A stretch of DNA of 64,000 bases from a bacterium (GTDB taxonomy: Bacteria; Zhuqueibacterota; Zhuqueibacteria; Residuimicrobiales; Krinioviventaceae). Under the pieces are notes generated by a model. The model did no database searches. It had not been told where the DNA came from and worked only from the letters and a program-made list of their open reading frames with translations. Numbering within the stretch: the first letter of the stretch is position 1; every line of letters begins with the position of its first letter. Shown here one piece after another: positions 17,666 through 27,719 of this stretch. Position numbers and translations under genes: made by a program. The stretch is from contig JAKQIY010000065.1 of assembly GCA_029561455.1 (NCBI GenBank), forward strand, positions 87,501 through 151,500, given 5' to 3'.

Positions 17666-20017
17666 TCATTCATACCTCAACGCCTCTGCCGGGTTAGCAC
17701 ACGCTGCCCGAATAACCTGCCAGCTTACAGTGACTGTTGCAATACATAATGCAATGAATCCGGCCAGCGTAAAAATCCACCAGCTCAAATAAATGTGGTA
17801 TGCAAAGTGCTGAAGCCAATTTTTCATCAGGAAATGAAGAAGCGGCGTGGCAACAACAAACGAGACCAAACTAATGATGATATATTCCCGGCAAAGTAAT
17901 AAAGTAATATTTTTGATCGTAGCGCCCAGGGTTTTGCGGATGCCAATTTCTTTTGTGCGCTGCCTGGCGGCAAAGCTGCTTAAACCGAACAAGCCCATAC
18001 AGGCAATTACTACAGCAAGAAGGGTGAAAAAATTAATTAATTGAGCAAATTTTTCATCATTTTGATAAAGCTGGTCAAACTTTTCATCGATGAATTGATA
18101 AGAGAACATATCTTCGGGATAAATTTCCTGCCAGATTTGTTTTGCCTGCTGAATGCCTTCCTGAATTTGACCGGCAGCAAGTTTTACGGAAATGCATGCA
18201 ATAAAATTATCCGTGTCATTTTCGATAAACAACGGGCCGATTTTCTGGTACAGGTCATGGGTATGAAAATCATGGACAACACCCACCACTCGTTTTTTAT
18301 TATTCGCGCCGATTTCCATTTCAGGCACAAAGGGTTGTCCCGGAAATTTTTGCTGAAACGCGGTTTCGTTCAATAAAATAGCGCCGGGTTCATTATCCCG
18401 ATAATTTCTGCCCGCCACCAGTTTTAGATCCAGTACGCTTAGATACCCGGTGTCGGCTATTATCCATTCCAAATTGTCATTCTCGTCAAGGGTCGTCCAT
18501 AGCCAGTTGCCGAATGCGGGAGGCACAAATGAAGAGACCGTGACGCTTTGAATGGCTGTACAGTTTTGTAACGCGGAAGCAAAGACCTGGTATTTTTGAT
18601 TGGTATCTCCATCCGGACGCAGAACTACCATTACCTGATCTGTATTATAGCCTACTTGCTTGTCGCGTAAAAAAAGCATTTGGTTCCGAATAACCAGACT
18701 GGCGATGATCAATCCGCAAAAAGTAATAAACTGAAAAGCCAGCATGCCCCGTTTGAACCAGGAATTACCGGAAGAGAGTATTTGCTTTTGGGAAAATAAC
18801 ACCACCGGGTTCAGAGAAGAGAGGATGAAAGCGGTAATACCGCCACAAACTAATCCAACCATGAGGGCAATCATAATCATTGTAGCAAAGAACGGAAAAT
18901 TTGTCATCACCCCAAGCTGCATTTGCCGGTTAAAAATGTGATTGGCATAAGGTAAAAGCAGATTTAGTAATACAAGCGCCACCGGCAGCGCCAACCCGAC
19001 GAGCAGGAGCGATTCGCCGACAAGCTGGCAGACCAAAGCCGCCCGGCTGGCGCCAACCACTTTCCGCACCCCCACTTCTTTTACCCGGCGACTGACCTGG
19101 GCCAGGCTGAGATTGATAAAGTTGATGCATGCAATAATAAGAATTGCCAAGGCAATTGCGGTAAATAATCGTACTTGCACTATATTGCCATACATCCCAA
19201 TCCGGCATCTAATATCCGCAGAATACAGATGGGCCCGGGTAAGGGGTTGCAACCGATAATTTGGTTTGAACCACTCCGGCGCAATCGTAGCCACAAATTC
19301 ATTTAATTTGGCGGTAAATTGGGAGGCTAGTGCATTCTCTCTCAGTAAAAACAGGGTCGTTATGGAATTGTAACCCCAACTGCTGGCGAAATCAGCATGG
19401 CTCCCCTTCTCGAGAAATTTTAAAGGCAACAGAATATCCGGATTTAAAAAAGTGTTTTCAGGTATTTCACCCAAAACAGCAGTTACCTTAACATCATATA
19501 ATGAACCGCCGAACTGAATCGTTACAATTTTACCAAGCGGATTCTGTCCGTGGAAATATTTTTCAGAAAACGCCCGGGATATAACCAGGGCGTCAGGATC
19601 ATTCAGACACGTTTCGGGAGAGCCCTGCAACAAAGGAATTGTCAGCGCCTGGAAAATTTCAGGATCGGCGAAATAAAACGGCGCGACTTTTTCCAGCCGG
19701 TTTTCATAGCGAATCAGGCTGTGATCCCGCCAGTATTTTCCTATTCGAACCACTTGTTCAATTTCCGGGAATTTGTCCTTGACGGTCGTTGCAAGCACAG
19801 CCTGGGTTGCGCCACTTTTTTCTTTGCCTTCCTGATAAACCCGGTAAATAAGATCTTTAAACTGATTGTGATGATCGTAATTCAATTCTTTAAATACAAA
19901 CAATGCGATGATAAAAACCGCTACCATGCCCATGCCAAGACCGAAAATATTGATTAAGGCATAACTTTTGTTCTTTTGCAAATTGCGTACTGCAATTTTA
20001 AAATAATTCTTTATCAT
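17666..20017 (-). CDS. Two-domain MacB/FtsX-type ABC permease, array member 6
   Basis: A 783-aa permease beginning MIKNYFKIAVRNL, the same first residues as member 8. Coupling motifs KEVGVRKVVGA (near 312) and KEIGIRKTLGA (near 687). C-terminus NPAEALRYE. The PCD carries DPEIFQALTIPLLQGSP and YFHGQNPLG. ATG follows AAGGAAAATATA. Its first codons and about 80 bp of upstream DNA are almost identical to those of member 8, while the rest of the protein is clearly different, indicating exchange of the 5' end between paralogues. Confidence 0.9.
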   Translation of the reverse strand: MIKNYFKIAVRNLQKNKSYALINIFGLGMGMVAVFIIALFVFKELNYDHHNQFKDLIYRVYQEGKEKSGATQAVLATTVKDKFPEIEQVVRIGKYWRDHSLIRYENRLEKVAPFYFADPEIFQALTIPLLQGSPETCLNDPDALVISRAFSEKYFHGQNPLGKIVTIQFGGSLYDVKVTAVLGEIPENTFLNPDILLPLKFLEKGSHADFASSWGYNSITTLFLLRENALASQFTAKLNEFVATIAPEWFKPNYRLQPLTRAHLYSADIRCRIGMYGNIVQVRLFTAIALAILIIACINFINLSLAQVSRRVKEVGVRKVVGASRAALVCQLVGESLLLVGLALPVALVLLNLLLPYANHIFNRQMQLGVMTNFPFFATMIMIALMVGLVCGGITAFILSSLNPVVLFSQKQILSSGNSWFKRGMLAFQFITFCGLIIASLVIRNQMLFLRDKQVGYNTDQVMVVLRPDGDTNQKYQVFASALQNCTAIQSVTVSSFVPPAFGNWLWTTLDENDNLEWIIADTGYLSVLDLKLVAGRNYRDNEPGAILLNETAFQQKFPGQPFVPEMEIGANNKKRVVGVVHDFHTHDLYQKIGPLFIENDTDNFIACISVKLAAGQIQEGIQQAKQIWQEIYPEDMFSYQFIDEKFDQLYQNDEKFAQLINFFTLLAVVIACMGLFGLSSFAARQRTKEIGIRKTLGATIKNITLLLCREYIIISLVSFVVATPLLHFLMKNWLQHFAYHIYLSWWIFTLAGFIALCIATVTVSWQVIRAACANPAEALRYE

Positions 20018-20098
20018 TATATTTTCCTTAATAATTACTGATTTTTACCAACCACATGGCCATTTTAATACTTCTACTGAAAGCTGATAGCTGACAGC
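19979..20098. repeat. Duplicated 5' region, copy A
   Basis: This segment, covering the first codons of member 6 and its upstream spacer (AAATTGCG.ACTGCAATTTTAAAATAATTC...GGCCATTTTAAT...), is nearly identical to 25110-25222 before member 8, with only a few substitutions and single-base indels. Confidence 0.8.
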
Positions 20099-20207
20099 TG
20101 CTTCTCACGTCTCACGTCTCACGTCTGACGTTTGACTTTACATTCATCAACCAATCTATACTCTCAATAAAAAATCAACTGACAACTGATAGCTGACCAC
20201 TGACAGC
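20075..20207. repeat. Spacer repeat block between members 6 and 7
   Basis: Contains GAAAGCTGATAGCTGACAGC, CTCACGTCTCACGTCTCACG, the CATCAACCAATCTATACTCTC segment shared with 9049-9092, and ACAACTGATAGCTGACCACTGACAGC up to the stop of member 7. Confidence 0.7.
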
Positions 20208-22562
20208 TTACTCATATCGCAACGCCTCAATCGGGTTGGTCCGCGCCGCCCGGATTGCCTGGCCGCTAACTGTTAAAAGGGAAACTAAAAATGCTGCCAA
20301 GCCGGCCAGCAGGAAAATCCACACACTCGGATGGATACGATAGGTAAAATTTTGCAGCCATTGGTTCATAGCATACCAGGCTATCGGCCAGGCGATGAGA
20401 TTGGCAATGATCAGCCACCAGGTAAAATCTTTTATCATCAGCATCACAATTTCCGTTAACGAGGCGCCGACGACCTTGCGGATGCCGATCTCCTTGGTTC
20501 GCTGTTCAACAATTAACGATACCAGGCCCAGCAACCCCAAACAGGCTATTATAATTGCCAGTAATGAGAAAGCTATAAATATCTTTTCTGTCCGCAACTC
20601 ATTCTGATACTGATTTGCCAGCATTTTATTCATGAACTGGATATCAAACGGGATGTCCGGATTATATATTTTCCAAACACTTTCCAAGCGGGCAATTGTA
20701 TCTTTGAGAGTTTTAAAATCATCGGTTATTATTTTCACAACAATAATTCCGGAAACCGGTTCCGGCTCGAAAAAAAACACAAATGGAGTTATTTTTGAAT
20801 GTAAGGATTCCTGGTTAAAATCTTTAACAATGCCTACTACTTCTGCGGGTCTGCTTAACCCTCTATCGCTAAATGTGGTAAATTGTGCCAGGTTTACATC
20901 ATCAATGCCAAATTCACGGATCGCTGTTTCATTCAGAATGCAGACTGGATTGTTTTGATCCCTTTCTTTGGAAAAGAAACGGCCTTCTTTCAGTTGAAAC
21001 TTTAATAACGGCATGAAATCGGCGTCGACGTTATAATGCATAAAGTATATTTCTTTTTCAACCCCCTTGTAGGTCCAACTCATATTAGAACTACTATGGC
21101 CGGTTCCAGGCATATTGTGGGTAACAGCCACTTGCTCCAGGTTGGGAATTTGTAATAAAGACTGGCGGAAACCGGTTGATATATTATCCGAATAATTTAA
21201 CAGTAATATTTTTTCGGCAGAAAACCCCAGATCATGGTTCTGCATAAAAGACCGTTGCTGTACCATACCCAACGTACAAACAATTAAAACAATCGAAACG
21301 ACAAATTGAAATATTAATAACCCGGTTTTCAATTTACTCTTTCGTCCGCCCAATACCCTCTCGCCCTTGATTATCTGAACCGGATTCTGCATTGTCAGGT
21401 AAAGCGCGGGGTATAGTCCGGCAATACATCCCAATCCAATACCGGCGGCCAGTAAAATTATAACCAGCAGCGGCCAATTAATGGCGCCGGTAAAAACAAC
21501 AGTATTAAAAAGAGTATTAAAATATGGAGATAAGAATTGCGCAAACAGGAATCCAAAGCCAATACTGACCAGAGTTATTATTACCGCCTCGATCAGGAAC
21601 TGGTTAATTAAACTCAAACGACTCGCGCCGGTTACTTTGCGAACCCCTATTTCGGGCATGCGCCGTACAGATTGAGCAATAGCCAAATTAATATAATTAA
21701 TTATCGCAATGACTAATATAAGGAATCCGATTGTGATGACCAATGCCAGTTGGGTGCTGTTACCATGATAACAGGAATCATGAACGGTCCTGTTAAAATA
21801 AATTTCACTAAATGGAAGAACTGAATAGGATGAGTTGTGAAAATAGCCGGGGTTTCTTGAATTAAAGCTCAATTTAATTTTATCGGCCAGGTCAACCATG
21901 TTGACATTTTGCCGGCATAAAAAGTAATGCGCAAAATTTGTAGAGTTGATCTGTTCCCAATCTTCTCCTTCTACTTGTTTTAAAAATTGCACAGGAATAA
22001 CGGCGGAAAACTTGAGGGAAGAATTTGCCGGCAGCTTTTTTATTACTGCGGTTACTGTTAATAAATGCTCGTTGTTCAATTTAACTACTTTGCCAACCGG
22101 GTTCTCCGCGCCAAACAAACGGCCGGCTTCCCGATCCGTTAACACCAGCGAAGCCGGCTCGGTCAAAGCCGTGGCAAGGTCGCCGGCAATGACCTCACAG
22201 GTAAAAATATTAAAAAACGTCGTATCTGTAAAGAACACATCGCTAACATATAACGGCTGGTTATAATCAAGGACAACTCGTCTGTACCCTGATGCGATGC
22301 GGGTCACCAGTTCTAGTTCCGGGCAATTCTCCTGCATTATCTGATAGAATTGGGGTGAAAGGTTCGCCCGGTCGGTTTCCTGGAATCGATATATATCCCG
22401 GTAATTTTTGTGAAACCGGTCGGCGGTAACCTCGGTGCGGACATAGAAAAATAACAGCAAAATCACCGCTAAAGATAGTGATAAACCCAAAATATTAATA
22501 ATGGAATGAGATTTATCCCGCATGATATTTCTAAAGGCAATTTTTATGTAATTAACGAACAT
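20208..22562 (-). CDS. Two-domain MacB/FtsX-type ABC permease, array member 7
   Basis: A 784-aa permease starting MFVNYIKIAFRNI after AGAGGAAAAAGG. The first coupling motif is PEIGVRKVTGA (near 302), where Pro replaces the usual Lys, and the second is KEIGIRKVVGA (near 688). PCD motif DTTFFNIFTCEVIAGD, then FGAENPVGK. C-terminus NPIEALRYE. Member 6 follows after 190 bp; member 8 precedes by 177 bp. Expected in the inner membrane with two large periplasmic domains; cargo unknown. Confidence 0.9.
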   Translation of the reverse strand: MFVNYIKIAFRNIMRDKSHSIINILGLSLSLAVILLLFFYVRTEVTADRFHKNYRDIYRFQETDRANLSPQFYQIMQENCPELELVTRIASGYRRVVLDYNQPLYVSDVFFTDTTFFNIFTCEVIAGDLATALTEPASLVLTDREAGRLFGAENPVGKVVKLNNEHLLTVTAVIKKLPANSSLKFSAVIPVQFLKQVEGEDWEQINSTNFAHYFLCRQNVNMVDLADKIKLSFNSRNPGYFHNSSYSVLPFSEIYFNRTVHDSCYHGNSTQLALVITIGFLILVIAIINYINLAIAQSVRRMPEIGVRKVTGASRLSLINQFLIEAVIITLVSIGFGFLFAQFLSPYFNTLFNTVVFTGAINWPLLVIILLAAGIGLGCIAGLYPALYLTMQNPVQIIKGERVLGGRKSKLKTGLLIFQFVVSIVLIVCTLGMVQQRSFMQNHDLGFSAEKILLLNYSDNISTGFRQSLLQIPNLEQVAVTHNMPGTGHSSSNMSWTYKGVEKEIYFMHYNVDADFMPLLKFQLKEGRFFSKERDQNNPVCILNETAIREFGIDDVNLAQFTTFSDRGLSRPAEVVGIVKDFNQESLHSKITPFVFFFEPEPVSGIIVVKIITDDFKTLKDTIARLESVWKIYNPDIPFDIQFMNKMLANQYQNELRTEKIFIAFSLLAIIIACLGLLGLVSLIVEQRTKEIGIRKVVGASLTEIVMLMIKDFTWWLIIANLIAWPIAWYAMNQWLQNFTYRIHPSVWIFLLAGLAAFLVSLLTVSGQAIRAARTNPIEALRYE

Positions 22563-22589
22563 CCTTTTTCCTCTTATTAGTTTATCATT

Positions 22590-22739
22590 AGCTATTAGTT
22601 TTGAGCTTTCTTCTCACGTCTCACGTTTCACGTTTGACCTTTCTGAACACCGACAATTCTCCACCCGCCACAGTTCTTCTTTCACTGACAACTGATAGCT
22701 GACAACTGACAGCTTTCGTCTCACATTTCACATCTCACG
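22590..22739. repeat. Spacer repeat block between members 7 and 8
   Basis: TCTCACGTCTCACGTTTCACG, then CAACTGATAGCTGACAACTGACAGC, then CGTCTCACATTTCACATCTCACG, running directly into the stop codon of member 8. Confidence 0.7.
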
Positions 22740-25148
22740 TCACTCATACCTCAGCGCCTCAACCGGGTTGGCTGTTGCAGCCCGGATTACCTGCCAGCTT
22801 ACACTTAACATGGCAATAAGCAGCACTGTTGCCGCCGCTACCAGATACACCCACATTTTCATATTCACATGGTAAGCAAAATTTTGCAACCATTTATTCA
22901 TGGCATACCACGCAACAGGAAAGGCAATTATATTAGCCATAACGATCCACTTTATATAAGAACTTGTCAAATATAAAATAATTCCGGGTATCGACGCGCC
23001 AAGCGCTTTACGAATGCCGATTTCCTTGGTCTTACGCTGGGTAAAAAAACTCACCAGACCTAAAAGGCCCAAACAAGAGATAAAAATTGCCAACAAGGAA
23101 AATAAAGTTAACAAATTCCCTTGTTTTTGCTCTGTGTTATAAAGTCGATTATACCTGTCATTTAAAAAAGTATAATGAAAAGTATCGTTGGGCAGGTATT
23201 CCTGCCAAATACTTTTTAAAAAGGCGGCTGTTTCCTGAAAAGTATTATGCGTTTGCGGCGCCAGTTTTATAGTTATCGTATTAAAGTCATCGGGCGCAAT
23301 AAAGAGCATAAAAGGTGCGATAGATTTGTGAAAAGATTCATAATGGAAATCCTTAATTACGCCAATTATTTGCCCCCTTAATCCTCCATAAGTCATGGGT
23401 TGATCGAGCGCCTCAGAGGGGGATTTCCAACCGATCTTTTGCACAGCCGTTTCATTTAAAATAAAGGCATACCCGTTATCCGTTGCATAGGTCTGGTCAA
23501 AGTCCCGTCCGGCGGCAAGTTTAATTCCATATACTTGTAAAAAATCATAATTGACCCGCACATTGGCCAACCGGAAACCCAAAGTCATTTCTTTTTTATC
23601 AAAGTATACTGTCGCTTCACTGTTATCTGCCAACCCGGCTGAAGGTACACGTTTTGAAGCCGTTACTCCTGCAATGTTGGGATTTTGCATTAAACGGGCC
23701 TTAAAAGCCTCATAATTATCTATCATTTCACGGTTAGCCGGCAAGTTAAGTAATTGCTCCTTATCAAAGCCCAGGTCTTTATTTTTACAATAATTTAATT
23801 GCTCAAAAACAACTCCCAGACAAATCATTAATATAATACTGATTGAAAACTGGCTAATCACCAGCGCTTTACGTAATGATGATTTTAAAGTTCGGGATTG
23901 CTGAAATGCCCGTAATATCAGCAAAGGAGGGAATTGGGCCATATAAAAAGCGGGGTAGCTTCCGGCAAATAATCCAACAATTACGCTCAGACTGATAACA
24001 GGTAATATCAAACCAGTTACATTGTTTTCTAAAATTGTAAAACCAAAAAAGTTTTGTATAACCGGGCGTAAAATAACTAGTATTCCAATAGCAATAAGCA
24101 GGGACATAATTGATAGTATAAACGTCTCGCCAAGGAATTGTACAATAATTTGTCTCCGGTTGGCGCCAACAACCTTTTTTATGCCAATTTCCTTAACCCG
24201 GGTTGTGGAACGGGCAGTTGCCAGGTTAATAAAATTTACACAAGCCAACATTAATATGATTACCGCTATAATGCTTAATATATAAACATAAATTATATTG
24301 CCGTTAGGTTCAAATTCGGCATCCAGGTGAGAATGTAAATGGATATTCTTTAACGGTTGCAAATGCAGGGTATTCCATTCATTGGCGTTATCCCCTAAAT
24401 GTTTAATTAAAAATTGCGGGATTGCTCTGTTAATGTTTTCAACATTTGCGCCTTCTTTTAATAAAATATAGGTTGCATAATTATTACTGCCCCAATTAGA
24501 AAATTCCTCTTCGCCATAAAACTGCCTTAAACCAACCATCGAATTCAAAGCTTCAAAATGGAAATGTGAATTTACCGGCGGGTCGTTAATAATGCCGGTA
24601 ACGATTAAATCTATTTGTATATCTTTGGTAACCGGCAGAATCAGGATTTGATGCAGCGGATTTTTATTGCCGAATATTTTTTGCGCTGTAGATTGCGTAA
24701 GTACAAGCCCATTGGGTATTTGTAGTGCGGAGGCGGGATCGCCCTGTATAAAAGGGAATGTGAAAACATCAAATACTTCCGGGTCCGCCGATAACATTTC
24801 CGCCTGGTAAATCTTATCCTGGTATTTTAAATTTGCTATTCCGGCTTGAGCAATTCGAACAGCTTGTTCAACTTGTTCAAAATCATTCTTGAATAATGGC
24901 GCAATTGGCGGCGCAACAAAACCAAAGTATATACTGGTGGAACCGTCGCTGTTGAACCACTCCCTGGTAACCCTGTAAATCCGGTCGGCGTTTTTATTAT
25001 AAATATCGAAACTTGTTTCAAAATTCACATAAAGCATTATCAAAATAACGCTGGCCATACCAATAGAAAGCCCCAACAAGTTTATGATTGCATAGGACTT
25101 GTATTTTAACAAATTGCGCACTGCAATTTTAAAATAATTCTTTATCAT
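22740..25148 (-). CDS. Two-domain MacB/FtsX-type ABC permease, array member 8
   Basis: An 802-aa protein started at the ATG at 25148 (MIKNYFKIAVRNL), which has AAGGAAAATATA upstream exactly as in member 6; the in-frame ATG at 25184 would add 12 residues across the ribosome site. Coupling motifs KEIGIKKVVGA (near 317) and KEIGIRKALGA (near 706). PCD motif DPEVFDVFTFPFIQGDP and FGNKNPLHQ. C-terminus NPVEALRYE. A vestigial permease end lies 113 bp upstream of its start. Confidence 0.9.
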   Translation of the reverse strand: MIKNYFKIAVRNLLKYKSYAIINLLGLSIGMASVILIMLYVNFETSFDIYNKNADRIYRVTREWFNSDGSTSIYFGFVAPPIAPLFKNDFEQVEQAVRIAQAGIANLKYQDKIYQAEMLSADPEVFDVFTFPFIQGDPASALQIPNGLVLTQSTAQKIFGNKNPLHQILILPVTKDIQIDLIVTGIINDPPVNSHFHFEALNSMVGLRQFYGEEEFSNWGSNNYATYILLKEGANVENINRAIPQFLIKHLGDNANEWNTLHLQPLKNIHLHSHLDAEFEPNGNIIYVYILSIIAVIILMLACVNFINLATARSTTRVKEIGIKKVVGANRRQIIVQFLGETFILSIMSLLIAIGILVILRPVIQNFFGFTILENNVTGLILPVISLSVIVGLFAGSYPAFYMAQFPPLLILRAFQQSRTLKSSLRKALVISQFSISIILMICLGVVFEQLNYCKNKDLGFDKEQLLNLPANREMIDNYEAFKARLMQNPNIAGVTASKRVPSAGLADNSEATVYFDKKEMTLGFRLANVRVNYDFLQVYGIKLAAGRDFDQTYATDNGYAFILNETAVQKIGWKSPSEALDQPMTYGGLRGQIIGVIKDFHYESFHKSIAPFMLFIAPDDFNTITIKLAPQTHNTFQETAAFLKSIWQEYLPNDTFHYTFLNDRYNRLYNTEQKQGNLLTLFSLLAIFISCLGLLGLVSFFTQRKTKEIGIRKALGASIPGIILYLTSSYIKWIVMANIIAFPVAWYAMNKWLQNFAYHVNMKMWVYLVAAATVLLIAMLSVSWQVIRAATANPVEALRYE

Positions 25149-25222
25149 TATATTTTCCTTAATAATACTGATTTTACCAATCACATGGCCATTTTAATTC
25201 TACTACTGATAGCTGACAGCTG
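25110..25222. repeat. Duplicated 5' region, copy B
   Basis: Near-identical partner of 19979-20098, spanning the first codons of member 8 and its leader up to the AGCTGACAGCTG repeats. Confidence 0.8.
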
Positions 25223-25260
25223 ATAACTGAGAACTGACAACTTTCTTCTCACGTTTCACA
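25200..25260. repeat. Spacer repeat block between members 8 and 9
   Basis: ACTGATAGCTGACAGCTGATAACTGAGAACTGACAAC followed by TCTCACGTTTCACA. It abuts the vestigial permease end at 25261. Confidence 0.65.
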
Positions 25261-25281
25261 TCATTCATACCTCAACGCCTC
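25261..25281 (-). pseudogene. Vestigial permease 3' end (EALRYE-stop)
   Basis: The minus strand encodes E-A-L-R-Y-E-stop, the exact array C-terminus, but the intact gene (member 9) has its own EALRYE-stop 51 bp further right. The 21 bp are identical to the end of member 6. A CCGCCTGCGGCGG palindrome (25291-25303 region) separates relic and gene. This is a footprint of a lost or recombined permease. Confidence 0.75.
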
Positions 25282-25311
25282 CATCCGCCTGCGGCGGATT
25301 TCAGCCCCCAG

Positions 25312-27669
25312 TTATTCGTATCTGAGGGCTTCAACCGGGTTGGCTCGCGCCGCCCGGATCGCCTGCCAGCTGATGGTTAATAATGCAATCATCAATGCCA
25401 GCGCGCCGGCCAAAATAAATACCCACAAATCTATATCTATCCTGTATGCAAAATTCTCCAGCCATTTGTGCATTGCAAAAAAAGCCGCCGGCCAGGCGAT
25501 CAGGTTGGCGAACAACACCCATATTACAAACCTTTGTGATAGCAGCACAATGATCCTGCTGATGGTTGATCCCAAAACCTTGCGAATACCGATCTCTTTT
25601 GTCCGGCTCTTGACAATAAATGTGGCTAAACCGAATAAACCAAGGCAGGAAATAAAAATGGACACCACGCTGAACCAGGTAAAAATAGCGCTTAATCGTT
25701 TCTCAAAACCATATTGGCGTTCTATCGTTTGATCCAGAAAATGATATTCAAAAGGCAGATTGGGATTATACTCCTGCCAAATTTTCTTTATATTATCCAG
25801 CAATTGCGGCACGTCCTGTCCGGAAAACTTAACCAGCACCACACCAAACAAATCAATGCTTTTATAATCGTCTAGTTGCATAAAAATTAACGGTTCAATT
25901 GTATGATGAAGGGACTTGAAATGAGAGTTTTCCACTACCCCGACGATTTCACCACTACGACCCGCCGTCCTGATTTTTTTACCAACCGGGTTTTCAAATT
26001 CCAAATAATCCACCGCCGCCTGGTTCAGAATAAAAGCGGACTCTTTATCCGTAGTGAATTCCTCGGAAAAACAACGGCCCTCTGCCAAACCGATGTTCAT
26101 TGTAGCAAAATAATCGGGCGTTACTTCAGTGTTTCTTACCACCAGGTCCTGCTTTGTTTGCCCTTCCCAGGAAACCCAACTGCCGTTGATCGTTGTGGTT
26201 GGAACACTCTGTTGCATAGTGACATTGCTGATACCGGGATATTCCAGCAACCGACTTTTTACAATATCATATTTTTCAGCCAATTGTCCTTTGGCGGGAA
26301 AGTATAAGATATTGTCTTTATCAAAACCCAGCTTTTTATGCTGCATAAAAGTCAATTGACTGTTTATTATCAAAGTGCAGATAATAAGCAGAATCGAAAT
26401 TGCAAACTGAAAAACAACCAGCGCGCTTTGTAATGGCGCCCTTTTGTTTGTGCGATTCAATTTGTTTTTTAAAGCCTCGCCTGGTGAAAATGCCGATATG
26501 TAAAAGGCAGGATAGCTACCGGCAAACAATGTCGTAAACAGAATAATAACAGAAAAGAATGTGAAAAAATGGACGTCAAGTGATAATACTTTACCGGTAA
26601 AATGATTAAATGCCGGTACAATCAAATTGATTGCCAACACCGCCAATAAAGAGGCGCAGCAAGTTAACAGGGCAAACTCGCCGATAAATTGCATAATCAG
26701 CTTGCTGCGCTGCGCGCCAACTGCCTTGCGAATGCCTACTTCCTGCGCCCGCGACATGGAATTCGCCGTAGCGCAATTGATAAAATTGATGCAGGCAATG
26801 AATAATATGCCAAACCCGATAAGCAGAAAAATGTTGACATACTTGCGATCCCCGGTCAATGCTGTACTATGTGTAATACCGGCATCTAAATGAATATCGC
26901 CAAGCGGCTGGAGATGTACATAATAAAAGCGGTCGGTTATTGGATTATTTTGATTAAGAATGCTCTCGATCTTTTTTTCAATGTCCGGGACAAAACTGTT
27001 TTCCTTGACTTGAATATAGGTTTCATGCACAAAATTTGACCAATTATAACCGCCTTGCCAGAACCTTTCGGCCAGAGTATGCGTTTCTGCAATTTGCATT
27101 TGCAAATGCGAATTAACCGGCATGTCTTTCATTACGGCGCACACATGGTAATTACTCCTGTTGTTCCAGGTTAGATTCTTACCGATGGGATTTTCGTTCC
27201 CAAAATATTTTCTAGCGATTGTTTCACTAATAACCAAATCATTGGGGTTGACAAGTGGATTTTCTGCATTTCCGGATAGAAATTGAAAGGAAAACATTTT
27301 GAAAAAATCGGGGTCAACACAAAAAGTCTGACCCTCATAAAATGCTTTATCATTATATTTATATGGATTACGATGATTTTGAATTATTCTGGCAGTATAT
27401 GTTACTTCCGGAATTTGTTTCTTAACAGCGTCGGCCAACAACCCTGGTGTTATCGCCATAATTTCATCTGTGCCTTTTCTCTGCAGCAGGATTCTATATA
27501 TCCGGTCCTTGTTTTGATGAAAACTGTCAAAATTCACTTCATCATTTACCCACATCAGGATCAGGGCGGTGCAGGTAATGCCGATTGCCAAACCGGCAAT
27601 ATTTATTATAGAATAGACCCGGTTACGAATAATATTTCGGATAGCCGTTTTTAAAAAATTCATAAACAT
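25312..27669 (-). CDS. Two-domain MacB/FtsX-type ABC permease, array member 9
   Basis: A 785-aa permease (MFMNFLKTAIRNI); AAGGGCAAATATT lies before the first ATG, and a second ATG two codons in is possible. Coupling motifs QEVGIRKAVGA (near 308) and KEIGIRKVLGS (near 690). The first PCD has DPDFFKMFSFQFLSGNA and YFGNENPIG. An asparagine-rich TM2 start CINFINCATAN contains a Cys uncommon among the paralogues. C-terminus NPVEALRYE. Member 10 is 116 bp upstream. Confidence 0.9.
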   Translation of the reverse strand: MFMNFLKTAIRNIIRNRVYSIINIAGLAIGITCTALILMWVNDEVNFDSFHQNKDRIYRILLQRKGTDEIMAITPGLLADAVKKQIPEVTYTARIIQNHRNPYKYNDKAFYEGQTFCVDPDFFKMFSFQFLSGNAENPLVNPNDLVISETIARKYFGNENPIGKNLTWNNRSNYHVCAVMKDMPVNSHLQMQIAETHTLAERFWQGGYNWSNFVHETYIQVKENSFVPDIEKKIESILNQNNPITDRFYYVHLQPLGDIHLDAGITHSTALTGDRKYVNIFLLIGFGILFIACINFINCATANSMSRAQEVGIRKAVGAQRSKLIMQFIGEFALLTCCASLLAVLAINLIVPAFNHFTGKVLSLDVHFFTFFSVIILFTTLFAGSYPAFYISAFSPGEALKNKLNRTNKRAPLQSALVVFQFAISILLIICTLIINSQLTFMQHKKLGFDKDNILYFPAKGQLAEKYDIVKSRLLEYPGISNVTMQQSVPTTTINGSWVSWEGQTKQDLVVRNTEVTPDYFATMNIGLAEGRCFSEEFTTDKESAFILNQAAVDYLEFENPVGKKIRTAGRSGEIVGVVENSHFKSLHHTIEPLIFMQLDDYKSIDLFGVVLVKFSGQDVPQLLDNIKKIWQEYNPNLPFEYHFLDQTIERQYGFEKRLSAIFTWFSVVSIFISCLGLFGLATFIVKSRTKEIGIRKVLGSTISRIIVLLSQRFVIWVLFANLIAWPAAFFAMHKWLENFAYRIDIDLWVFILAGALALMIALLTISWQAIRAARANPVEALRYE

Positions 27670-27719
27670 AATATTTGCCCTTGATTTATCTGCTGAATAT
27701 TAACTATATACCTTACAAT

